Source: Microcaldota archaeon
GTDB taxonomy: Archaea > Micrarchaeota > Micrarchaeia > Micrarchaeales > Micrarchaeaceae
Length of the DNA: 7,168 bases
NCBI GenBank assembly: GCA_021834865.1
Contig: JAKBRD010000039.1
Location: 1 to 7,168, forward strand
Direction of reading: 5' to 3'
How positions within the stretch are numbered: position 1 is the stretch's first letter; each line of letters starts with the position of its first letter. Under the pieces are notes generated by a model. That model did not search any database, was not told the DNA's origin, and saw nothing but the letters and a program-made list of their open reading frames with translations. This document shows positions 1 through 6,054 of this stretch, piece by piece. A program made the position numbers and the translations under genes.

Positions 1-14
1 GCCCCGTTACAAAA

Positions 15-21
15 GGAGGAG
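15..21 (+). promoter_or_regulatory. Shine-Dalgarno site of truD
   Basis: GGAGGAG lies 5 bases before the ATG at 27 and matches the anti-Shine-Dalgarno end of 16S rRNA. It fixes the truD start and implies a leadered mRNA, or an internal operon position with a gene upstream of the window. It is the only strong Shine-Dalgarno in the window; most other starts here have weak or no such site. Confidence 0.8.
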
Positions 22-26
22 CAAAG

Positions 27-1241
27 ATGGAAGATGAAATTCTCGTCCTTAAATCGTCTCCGGAAGACTTTATTGTCAAGGAGATAACGCGCTCCTATAA
101 AATTCTCGAGCCGGAAATGCAATATTCCAGGGAAGAGCTCAAATATCCTGAAGGCGACGAATTTACGATATTCGCAATGCAAAAGAGGGAATGGAACACG
201 CTGCAGGCCCTCGGAGCAATAGCAAGCGCATGCGGAAAGGGCAAAAAGTCTGTGGGCTTCGCCGGAACCAAGGACAGGCGCGCAGTCTCGGTACAGCTGT
301 GCAGCATAAGGGGAGTTGACCCAAATAAGCTACTCTCGTTGCGAATACCTGGCATAAGGATAAACTTCGCGTGGAAATCTTCCGAGCAGATAAAGCTTGG
401 TGATTTGGAAGGCAATGCTTTTGAGATAACGGCAAAGCCAAAGATAGAACAGGAAAAAGCAATGGATATCATAAAGTCCAACGAATCAAGGCTGGGCGGA
501 TTGTTTCCAAACTATTACGGCACGCAGAGGTTCGGCTACAGGAATAACAATGTGAAAGTGGGCCTAAGCATACTCAAGGGCAACCTGGAACAGGCAGCAA
601 TGCTCTTTCTAACTGACAGCACGAACGAGGACATGCCGGAAGCCAAGGAAGCTAGGGAAAGGCTTGCTTCCGAGAAAGACTTTAGCAATGCCCTGAGCTA
701 TTTTCCCAAGCACCTGAAATACGAAAGGAAGATAATCTCATATCTGGCAAGATACGGGCCAAACTACAGGGAAGCGCTGAGGACGCTTCCAAGGCAGCTG
801 CTAATGATGTTCGTGCATTCAGTAGAATCGGAAATATTCAACGGGGTAGTGAAATCGCTATATAAAGAAGGGCATACAAAACCCGAAAGGGGAGAGCTTT
901 CATGCGGCCTTGACGGCTACGGATTCCCTGATTATTCCAAAATATCAAAATATGAAGAAGGGCCAGCAGTCCTGGCTTCAAATATAATAGGCTATGAAAC
1001 CGAACATATATCGGAATACGAAAAAGCTGCGCTTGAAGAATACGGCCTCACAAGGGAGTCATTCAAATGCAAGAGCATGCCTGAGCTTAGGGCGAAAGGC
1101 TCATTCAGGGCGGCATTCGCCCCGTACAAATCATTTACAGTAGAAAGCCCTGGTGAAGCGCTCAAGCTTAAGTTCTCCCTTCCCTCAGGGTCGTACGCTA
1201 CCGTATTAATCTCCGAGCTTCAGAAACAAAGCAATGCCTAA
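27..1241 (+). CDS. truD: tRNA pseudouridine synthase TruD
   Basis: This 404-residue protein converts a uridine in tRNA to pseudouridine (position 13 in the E. coli enzyme; the archaeal/Pus7 relatives may also act elsewhere, for example position 35). The catalytic motif GTKDRRA is at residues 80-86, with Asp83 as the predicted nucleophile. The family motif NYYGTQRFG is at 162-170, LGDLEGNAFEI at 124-134 precedes it, and the C-terminal signature LKFSLPSGSYATVL starts near 381. Length suits archaeal TruD, with the TRUD-specific insertion filling the middle. The ATG at 27 follows a strong Shine-Dalgarno and gives a complete N-terminus. The gene is convergent with the tRNA-Ser gene, 44 bp from its 3' end. 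All key motifs are present, so I expect an active enzyme. Confidence 0.97.
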   Translation: MEDEILVLKSSPEDFIVKEITRSYKILEPEMQYSREELKYPEGDEFTIFAMQKREWNTLQALGAIASACGKGKKSVGFAGTKDRRAVSVQLCSIRGVDPNKLLSLRIPGIRINFAWKSSEQIKLGDLEGNAFEITAKPKIEQEKAMDIIKSNESRLGGLFPNYYGTQRFGYRNNNVKVGLSILKGNLEQAAMLFLTDSTNEDMPEAKEARERLASEKDFSNALSYFPKHLKYERKIISYLARYGPNYREALRTLPRQLLMMFVHSVESEIFNGVVKSLYKEGHTKPERGELSCGLDGYGFPDYSKISKYEEGPAVLASNIIGYETEHISEYEKAALEEYGLTRESFKCKSMPELRAKGSFRAAFAPYKSFTVESPGEALKLKFSLPSGSYATVLISELQKQSNA

Positions 1242-1267
1242 TGCCTATAAGGAGCAGCATAACACGC

Positions 1268-1285
1268 AAAAGCAAAAATAAAAAG
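1268..1285 (-). terminator. T-rich terminator of tRNA-Ser
   Basis: Read on the minus strand, the bases right after the tRNA discriminator are C followed by T5, A, T5, GC and T4. Runs of T directly behind a gene are the usual termination signal for archaeal RNA polymerase. No CCA is encoded, so the CCA end must be added by tRNA nucleotidyltransferase. Confidence 0.7.
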
Positions 1286-1384
1286 CGCCGGGATTGGGAT
1301 TTGAACCCAAACTTCCCGAAGGAAACCAGATCTCGAGTTTCGCCGCAAAAGCACTGGCGCGTTACCGGTTTCCGCCATCCCGGC
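1286..1384 (-). tRNA. tRNA-Ser(CGA) with a 15-nt non-canonical intron
   Basis: The minus strand folds as a type II tRNA. The 7-bp acceptor GCCGGGA/TCCCGGC pairs 1384-1378 with 1293-1287. The D-arm GCG/CGC carries G18G19, the variable arm TTCC-TTCG-GGAA is 4 bp, and the T-arm is TTGGG-TTCAAAT-CCCAA. The discriminator is G, as expected for tRNA-Ser. The anticodon arm closes only if 15 nt (1339-1353) are removed. That gives CCAGA-CTCGAGA-TCTGG with anticodon CGA at 1333-1335, reading UCG codons. The mature tRNA is 84 nt before CCA addition. Leu was considered because of the long variable arm, but the anticodon and discriminator point to Ser. Confidence 0.93.
1339..1353 (-). other. tRNA intron at position 30/31 (bulge-helix-bulge)
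   Basis: Two independent arguments give the same boundaries. First, removing this segment restores a perfect 5-bp anticodon stem. Second, the precursor can form a central helix CGCC/GGCG (1359-1356 with 1344-1341) flanked by 3-nt bulges AGT and AAA. Cutting each bulge between its second and third base, as archaeal splicing endonuclease does, yields exactly this intron. The inner helix is only 2 bp (GC/GC, TTTT loop) and the outer helix is weak (one G-C pair), so this is a relaxed motif. The usual archaeal tRNA intron site is 37/38. Confidence 0.85.
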
Positions 1385-1410
1385 ATATAAAACCTAATCA
1401 AATGGAAGAA

Positions 1411-1422
1411 ATATTATATTTT
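1411..1422 (-). promoter_or_regulatory. TATA box of tRNA-Ser
   Basis: The minus strand reads AAAATATAATAT here, centred about 33 bp upstream of the first tRNA base. With archaeal initiation about 25 bp downstream of the TATA centre, the pre-tRNA would start near 1391 with a 5' leader of about 7 nt for RNase P to remove. Confidence 0.6.
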
Positions 1423-1502
1423 GCCAGGTAAAGCTCTTTATTTGTGCCTATACATGGGCTCGAACGTCATATCTTGAATTGACGAAAGTAATTAAAGCTT
1501 TG

Positions 1503-1522
1503 TTTAAAAATCTTCTTATAAG
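1503..1522 (+). promoter_or_regulatory. Candidate TATA region of the glycosyltransferase unit
   Basis: Two AT-rich elements could serve: TTTAAAAA at 1503-1510 (predicted start near 1532) and TTATAA at 1516-1521 (predicted start near 1544). Either gives a short leader of 20-32 nt before the ATG at 1564. The sequence cannot decide between them. The second lies inside a hairpin-forming inverted repeat. The rest of the 1385-1563 gap holds the tRNA-Ser promoter and nothing else I recognise. Confidence 0.45.
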
Positions 1523-1538
1523 CCTTTTGGCTTATGGG
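1515..1538 (+). repeat. 10-bp inverted repeat upstream of the glycosyltransferase
   Basis: ATAAGCC at 1518-1524 pairs with GGCTTAT at 1529-1535 around a TTTT loop. In RNA, C1515-G1538 and two U-G pairs extend it to 10 bp. It lies 25 bp before the start codon and overlaps one TATA candidate. It could be an operator half-site pair, a leader hairpin, or chance; I cannot tell which. Confidence 0.55.
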
Positions 1539-1563
1539 ACCGGCAATAAACAGCGATGCTTAA

Positions 1564-3111
1564 ATGAAGAATAAATTCTTTGGTGACAAGTTCACCCTGC
1601 GCATATTGACAGTGGCAATATTCATAGTCCTAGCAATAGCTGGGCTGGCCTTTTCGCTCTATCTTTTCATAATAGCCAAGAACACCTACATGTACATCGT
1701 GGCTACGGCATTCGCTACATTGTCGGTAATCTCTGGCTTTTTCAACATATCCGCTTCAGTACTATACTATAGGTCTTACTTCTACGGCAAATACATATCC
1801 AAGATACGCAGGAAGCTCAGGCCTATGCTGTCATATCCTACTGTCGCGGTAGCGGTTCCGGTATACAACGAGGAACCGGGCATGGTTGAAGACACAATAG
1901 TGAACCTTAGGGAGCTAGATTATCCTCAAAAGTTGCTTAATTACTACCTTTTGGACGACTCCACAGATGCCGGCATACGCTCAGAAATGGAACGCATAGC
2001 AAAAAAGAACAAGTTCATATATATACACAGGGACAACAGGAAGGGCTTCAAGGCCGGAGCAATGAACAACCTCGTCAGCAGCATGAAAGAGGAGTTCATA
2101 GCAATCTTTGATTACGATGAAAGGCTGACAAACCCGAAGTTCCTAAAGGACCTTCTCCCGTACTTCCAGGACCCGAACCTGTCATACATACAGACAGAAA
2201 AAACACATAGGAAGGCAAATCTGTTTGCAGATTCCATAAACATATTCGACGGGTTCTTCTTCAAGTTCATAGAGCCTGCAAGAGCCCTTAACAACACTGC
2301 CATATTCGCCGGCTCGTGCGGGATAATAAGAGTATCAGCCCTGCGGGATATAGGCGGCTTCCCGGAATACGTTATAGAGGATACGTTCTTCAGCTTCAAG
2401 TCAGACCTCTACAACTACAAGAGCCTATATGTGCCAAAAGTGTACGCCCTGGGCAAGCCCATAAAGAAGTTTACCGAGCTGGTCAAGCAGCAGTGGCGCT
2501 ACAACTACGGCGACACCCAGTTCATAAAATACTTTTTCAAGAACAGGAAGAGCATGAAGGGCTCGCCCATATCGAGCATAGACTATCTCACGCACGGGTT
2601 TGGCCTGAATTACATATCCGTAATACTGATAATGTTTACCATAGTCTCAATATTCATAGTGTTCTCGGCAGTGCCATTCGTAAACCTGAACATACACCAG
2701 ATATTCAACGCCAAGTATGTTGGCTTGGATCTAGAGGTATTCGGCTCTATAGCGCTGGTGCTCTCATTCCTTGCCCCGGTCATAATGACCAAGATATACT
2801 TTAACTCAGTAAAGAAGGGATTCATGGTGTTCGCGCTAAACTTCGCGCTTGCATTCTCAAGGACCAAGGCAGCAATAGCTGCTATAACGCAGAGCAATCC
2901 CGGAGTGCATTGGAACAGGAACAACGACCCTGGCAAGAGCAAGCTGGTGTTTTCCATAATGAATACCAGGGTTGAACTAGCATTCGCAACATTCATATTC
3001 GCACTGAGCTTTTTTGCAGCAAAGACAAACCATATATCTGGAGGGCTATGGCTGATGGTATATGGTTTCATGTACCTTTTCGCAACGCTCTTTATGTACA
3101 AGTACGGATGA
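1564..3111 (+). CDS. Membrane-bound processive family 2 glycosyltransferase
   Basis: The 515-residue protein has the layout of cellulose-synthase/hyaluronan-synthase-like GT2 enzymes, which transfer sugars from nucleotide donors at the cytoplasmic membrane face. Two N-terminal membrane segments (about 12-37 and 43-68) precede the catalytic domain. Motifs in order are VPVYNEEP (98-105), the acidic pair D131-D132, KAGAMNN (163-169), the metal-binding DYD (183-185), GSCGIIR (250-256), the IEDT acidic motif (E272-D273) and QQWRY (309-313) in place of the usual QxxRW. About five membrane segments follow (near 350-373, 392-408, 418-440, 469-486 and 493-512). Substrate and product cannot be read from the sequence; surface polysaccharide or glycan assembly is likely. 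DUF424 follows after 4 bp, suggesting co-transcription. Confidence 0.9.
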   Translation: MKNKFFGDKFTLRILTVAIFIVLAIAGLAFSLYLFIIAKNTYMYIVATAFATLSVISGFFNISASVLYYRSYFYGKYISKIRRKLRPMLSYPTVAVAVPVYNEEPGMVEDTIVNLRELDYPQKLLNYYLLDDSTDAGIRSEMERIAKKNKFIYIHRDNRKGFKAGAMNNLVSSMKEEFIAIFDYDERLTNPKFLKDLLPYFQDPNLSYIQTEKTHRKANLFADSINIFDGFFFKFIEPARALNNTAIFAGSCGIIRVSALRDIGGFPEYVIEDTFFSFKSDLYNYKSLYVPKVYALGKPIKKFTELVKQQWRYNYGDTQFIKYFFKNRKSMKGSPISSIDYLTHGFGLNYISVILIMFTIVSIFIVFSAVPFVNLNIHQIFNAKYVGLDLEVFGSIALVLSFLAPVIMTKIYFNSVKKGFMVFALNFALAFSRTKAAIAAITQSNPGVHWNRNNDPGKSKLVFSIMNTRVELAFATFIFALSFFAAKTNHISGGLWLMVYGFMYLFATLFMYKYG

Positions 3112-3115
3112 TTTT

Positions 3116-3427
3116 ATGATATACGTGAAGATACACGATACGGATGAAGGCACAATAATAGCCATGTGCGACGAATCGCTAATAGGCAAGGTTCTCGAGG
3201 AAGGCGACCTTGTCATAGACCTGAAGGACTATTCGGATTTCTATGTTGGCGACCTTGTGGATCCGGAGAGCATAGAGCTTCCAGAGCACCAGAAGTTCAA
3301 TTCGGCCAATATAGTTGGAAAGGAAGCGGTAGAAACTGCAATAAGGCAAAATCTGATAAAGGCCGAAAACATAAATAAGGTCATGGACGTCCCATACGCC
3401 CACGCCTATTGGATGAACCCAGAATAA
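3116..3427 (+). CDS. DUF424 family protein
   Basis: This 103-residue protein matches the archaeal DUF424 family of about 100 residues. Landmarks are an N-terminal strand IYVKIH, then CDESLIGK (18-25), the FY pair (42-43), SANIVGKEAVETAI (63-76) and VPYAHAY (92-98). The family is widespread in archaea but its biochemical role is not established to my knowledge, so none is assigned. The ATG at 3116 is preferred over an in-frame ATG at 3062: it gives the family N-terminus, while the earlier one would add residues lying inside the glycosyltransferase gene. The start sits 4 bp after the glycosyltransferase stop with no clear Shine-Dalgarno, so translation is probably coupled. The 3' end is 8 bp from the convergent aNAC gene. 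Confidence 0.88.
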   Translation: MIYVKIHDTDEGTIIAMCDESLIGKVLEEGDLVIDLKDYSDFYVGDLVDPESIELPEHQKFNSANIVGKEAVETAIRQNLIKAENINKVMDVPYAHAYWMNPE

Positions 3428-3435
3428 AGCTTGCC

Positions 3436-3774
3436 CTATTTCTTGAGCTCCAGTATGGCCTTGGCTATGTCCCCGTTGGAGTCCTCTAAGGCCTTTCTTG
3501 CGTCATCCTCGCTTGCGCCTGAGCTCCCCATGACCATTTTCACGTCATCTTCGCTTATCTCTATGCTTACGCTCTTCTCATTTTCAGTTATCGTTCCAGC
3601 TATCTGGAAGCTCTTCGTGCCCTGCGCTTCTATCATAGTTACCTGAGGGTCGGTTATGACTATGTCCTTGTCGGCACAGGATATAACTACCTTGTCTGCA
3701 TTGAGCTCTGATGATTTTATTCCCATCTTTGCCATCATGCTCTTGAGCGTTCTGGGGTCTATGTTTGGCATCAT
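3436..3774 (-). CDS. nac: Nascent polypeptide-associated complex protein (aNAC)
   Basis: The 112-residue protein is an archaeal homologue of NAC-alpha. In archaea it forms a homodimer that binds ribosomes near the exit tunnel and contacts emerging chains. The NAC beta-barrel spans about residues 20-66, with a strand-rich core around KVVISCADKDIVI and SFQIAG. A UBA domain spans about 74-112, with SEDDVKMVM and GDIAKAILEL as first and last helices. Length is typical. The start is ATGATG at 3774; the first or second Met is possible. It lies 10 bp downstream of the methyltransferase stop on the same strand, so the two probably form one operon with aNAC second. A weak GGTTG precedes the start. Confidence 0.95.
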   Translation of the reverse strand: MMPNIDPRTLKSMMAKMGIKSSELNADKVVISCADKDIVITDPQVTMIEAQGTKSFQIAGTITENEKSVSIEISEDDVKMVMGSSGASEDDARKALEDSNGDIAKAILELKK

Positions 3775-3784
3775 TCAACCACTA

Positions 3785-4924
3785 TCATATTTTTACCGCA
3801 AATAATGTTAATTCTTTCCTGTCGTGCGGGAGCTTCTTCACGCGCATGCCTTCGTACGTTGCGCCGAGAGCCTCCTTCGACTTGGCTATTGCCTGCTCTA
3901 TCCTGTCATCTGTCATCTTCAGTGTCAGTATCAGGAAGGCCCCTTTCTTAAGCGCTTCGGAGCATACTGCAGCTATTATTGCCGACTCCTGGGCAGGTAT
4001 GTTTATGTCTATGCACATGATGTCGAACGGGCCAAGCTTTACGAGTTCCGAGATCTTTATGTTCTCGAAAAGCTCCTTTATGTGCAGCAGGTCATAACTC
4101 TTTGCACTTTCATCAAGCTTTTCCATATCCAGCACGTCAATGCCTTCGGCATCCGCAATCTCACGCTCCTTGCCAAGCACAACGGCAATCCTGCTGTTTT
4201 CTGGCATTGCAGAATAGTTTATTCTTCCTGCATCAATGGCTACCACGCTTGCGCCATTTTTCATCAGGTATCTGCTCCAGCCTCCCGGCGCAGCTCCTAT
4301 GTCGAGCGCCCTAAAGCCTTTTCCTATCTTAATGTCGAAGTAGCCCATTGCCTCTTGTATCTTGAATTCTGCCCTGCTTATGCCATTCTCCAATATATCC
4401 TTGTCCATGTTCCTGTGCCTGAAATAATCAAGCGTTGCCCCATAAGCATTGCTTGAGCCTGCGATTGACACGTAAGCGGTGCCGCCATTGATTATTACGT
4501 GGAATACTGCGCTAGGGTTCGCCAGGTCTATCTTAGCTCCGTATTTTTCCATGCCTGTGCCTATCTCTACCTCTATGCTCTTGGCGTTCCTTTCATCGAT
4601 AGCGGTTTCCTTTAGGACTTCAGTCTTCGAAGATTGATACTTTTTCTCCTTCTGAACTGCAGCAAGCTTCTCTTCAAGGACGGCATATCCGGAAGAGACA
4701 TCCCCTTCAAAAAGAAGTTCCTCAGCTTTGTAAAGGAACACGGAATCGTATATCGCCTTGAGGTCTGCTTCCTTTTCTCCGGTATCCACTATTATTATCG
4801 AATCCGATAAATACTTCGATATCTTGGATTCCCCCGTTATGGATTTCAGCTCGTTTATTGACTGCCGCAAAAACCTTTTATCGAAAAATACAATGTATTG
4901 CATATGATTTGCCACCAGTGACAT
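3785..4924 (-). CDS. FtsJ/RlmM-like RNA 2'-O-methyltransferase
   Basis: This 379-residue protein ends in a Rossmann methyltransferase domain of the FtsJ (RrmJ) class. The SAM loop LDIGAAPGGWSR is at 207-218, with the acidic residue D231 after the next strand. The K-D-K-E tetrad of 2'-O-methyltransferases can be placed as K188 (in SRAEFK), D306 (in MCIDIN), K336 (in LILTLK) and E371 (in RKELTL). The N-terminal 170 residues are alpha/beta. Residues 129-155, with DLANPSAVFHV, resemble the THUMP-type region of RlmM-like proteins, so structured RNA (rRNA or tRNA) is the likely target. The ATG at 4924 is 26 bp from a TATA centre, which suits a leaderless mRNA. A later Met at residue 8 is possible. 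aNAC follows in the same operon. Confidence 0.85.
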   Translation of the reverse strand: MSLVANHMQYIVFFDKRFLRQSINELKSITGESKISKYLSDSIIIVDTGEKEADLKAIYDSVFLYKAEELLFEGDVSSGYAVLEEKLAAVQKEKKYQSSKTEVLKETAIDERNAKSIEVEIGTGMEKYGAKIDLANPSAVFHVIINGGTAYVSIAGSSNAYGATLDYFRHRNMDKDILENGISRAEFKIQEAMGYFDIKIGKGFRALDIGAAPGGWSRYLMKNGASVVAIDAGRINYSAMPENSRIAVVLGKEREIADAEGIDVLDMEKLDESAKSYDLLHIKELFENIKISELVKLGPFDIMCIDINIPAQESAIIAAVCSEALKKGAFLILTLKMTDDRIEQAIAKSKEALGATYEGMRVKKLPHDRKELTLFAVKI

Positions 4925-4946
4925 GGATATTTCTTTCGCAAAAACC

Positions 4947-4954
4947 TTTATATT
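4947..4954. promoter_or_regulatory. Near-symmetric TATA element between divergent genes
   Basis: TTTATATT on the plus strand reads AATATAAA on the minus strand. Its centre is 26 bp from the methyltransferase ATG (4924), giving a leaderless transcript. It is 40 bp from the ATG at 4991, giving a leader of about 10-15 nt for the GTP cyclohydrolase II-like gene. One element could therefore serve both directions. A second AT-rich patch, GTTTTAAG at 4958-4965, could instead drive the plus-strand gene. Confidence 0.55.
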
Positions 4955-4990
4955 GGTGTTTTAAGATTGTCTTACGGTATTGGTGGCAAT

Positions 4991-5710
4991 ATGAAAGGCA
5001 TAAGAGTTGAAGACATAATGGCAGCATCAAAGCCAATGGAAACTTCAGTTCCGGTTTATTATGGAAAAAGGAAAAGAATGGTAAATGTGAAAAGGTATGC
5101 AGCCGGCCCTATATCGACCCCTTACGGAAAATTCATGCTATACGAATTCAAGCTAAGTGACAGATGGGGAAACTACGAGGTTTTAGCCTCATCTAATAAG
5201 TTCGAAACAAGCCTAATGCCTAGATTCGGAGAAAAAGACGAAGTATATCTTAAAACAGATTCCGGGTGCAGGAGCGGAGAAATATATCTTGACAATACCT
5301 GCACGTGCAGGCAGCAGCTTATCGAATCAATGAAAATCATAAACGGCCATGGCTCTGGTTTGCTCATAACCATCCCAAAGCAGGAGGGCAGAGGCCACGG
5401 GTTCGCAAAGAAGTATGCCACGCTGGCCCTGCAGGAATACCTGGGATACAATACATACGAAGCTGCAAAGGCAGTCAACAAGAAAGTTGACATAAGGGAT
5501 TATTACGGCGTGGTTGCGCTTCTGAAATTCTTCGGTTTGGAAAGAGATCACCCAATAACGGTAATAGCGAACAATCGTTCAAAGCTTAAGGAGCTTGAAG
5601 AGAATGGATATAATCCAAAGCTAAAGCCTCTGGAAATAAAAGCAGACAGGCACACAATAAAGCACCTGAAAGCAAAGAAAGAGCATCTTGACGAAATCGT
5701 AAAAGTATAA
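4991..5710 (+). CDS. GTP cyclohydrolase II-like protein (RibA homologue)
   Basis: The 239-residue protein aligns with GTP cyclohydrolase II, which opens the GTP imidazole ring in the first step of riboflavin synthesis. Zinc ligands are C93, C104 and C106 (E. coli C54, C65, C67). QEGRGHGFA at 131-139 matches QEGRNIGLL, D167 and R169 match the catalytic D126 and R128, and ANNRSK at 193-198 matches TNNPKK. The domain opens with ISTPYGKF (41-48) after a 40-residue extension. Differences: the HSEC motif is DSGC, and L145 replaces active-site Y105. It may make a formamide product or act on another nucleotide. The ATG at 4991 is chosen over TTG 4967, which would leave only 16 bp from the TATA centre; GGTGG precedes it. 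Family membership is secure, the exact reaction is not. Confidence 0.82.
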   Translation: MKGIRVEDIMAASKPMETSVPVYYGKRKRMVNVKRYAAGPISTPYGKFMLYEFKLSDRWGNYEVLASSNKFETSLMPRFGEKDEVYLKTDSGCRSGEIYLDNTCTCRQQLIESMKIINGHGSGLLITIPKQEGRGHGFAKKYATLALQEYLGYNTYEAAKAVNKKVDIRDYYGVVALLKFFGLERDHPITVIANNRSKLKELEENGYNPKLKPLEIKADRHTIKHLKAKKEHLDEIVKV

Positions 5711-5785
5711 GCTTGTCGCAATTTCTATGGGGTCTTTAGTTTGCTTAAGTATATTCCGTTACTTTAAATATAATTTTAGCGCCTA

Positions 5786-5801
5786 TCTATTAATTAATAG
5801 A
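5786..5801. repeat. 16-bp perfect palindrome in a convergent intergenic region
   Basis: TCTATTAATTAATAGA is its own reverse complement. It lies in the 102-bp gap between the convergent GTP cyclohydrolase II-like and DUF167 genes. The surrounding sequence is AT-rich with T runs on both strands, so it may help end transcription from either side. A protein-binding site or chance is also possible. I see no gene in this gap. Confidence 0.5.
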
Positions 5802-5812
5802 CTTCGCAAGGC

Positions 5813-6037
5813 TTACTGGCTTGTAATTTCTATTATCTTATCTTTGCTCGCTGCGCCTTTTATTATCCTTATATTTGCTCTTTTCACATTGAAATATGAC
5901 GAAAGAGCACTTATTACGGCCATATTAGCACGTCCTTCAATCGCCTTTTCTTTAACCTTAAGCTTATAACTCGTAGGGTTTATCTTTTGTAATACCTCGA
6001 ATTTGGAATTGGGAATCACTTTCACTTTTATTAACAT
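5813..6037 (-). CDS. DUF167 / YggU family protein
   Basis: This 74-residue protein has the hallmarks of the small DUF167 (YggU, UPF0235) family: an N-terminal strand LIKVKVIPNS, then EGRANMAVISALS, and the C-terminal KRANIRIIKGAASKDKIIEI. The family is found in bacteria, archaea and eukaryotes; its function is unsettled. The ATG at 6037 is chosen because the open frame further upstream runs straight through the tRNA-Ala gene, and the family N-terminus begins here. The start is 17 nt downstream of the tRNA-Ala 3' end with no clear Shine-Dalgarno and no room for a separate promoter outside the tRNA. The gene is therefore probably transcribed from the tRNA promoter, and tRNA 3' processing would create its mRNA 5' end. 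Confidence 0.9.
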   Translation of the reverse strand: MLIKVKVIPNSKFEVLQKINPTSYKLKVKEKAIEGRANMAVISALSSYFNVKRANIRIIKGAASKDKIIEITSQ

Positions 6038-6054
6038 AGCAGCACTTAGAAATG

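Noticed and set aside
1465..1484. CGTCA / TGACG inverted repeat with 10-nt spacer
   Set aside because: Five-base arms with no extension are expected by chance in an intergenic region this size.
2316..2804. 162-codon plus-strand ORF inside the glycosyltransferase gene
   Set aside because: It overlaps the well-supported catalytic domain in another frame and its translation shows no recognisable family; a shadow ORF.
3765..4456. Long plus-strand ORFs opposite the RNA methyltransferase
   Set aside because: They are antisense to a gene with an intact SAM motif and catalytic tetrad; the translations look like noise.
4967..4990. TTG start for the GTP cyclohydrolase II-like gene
   Set aside because: It lies only 16 bp from the TATA centre, upstream of where transcription should begin; the ATG at 4991 has GGTGG in front of it.
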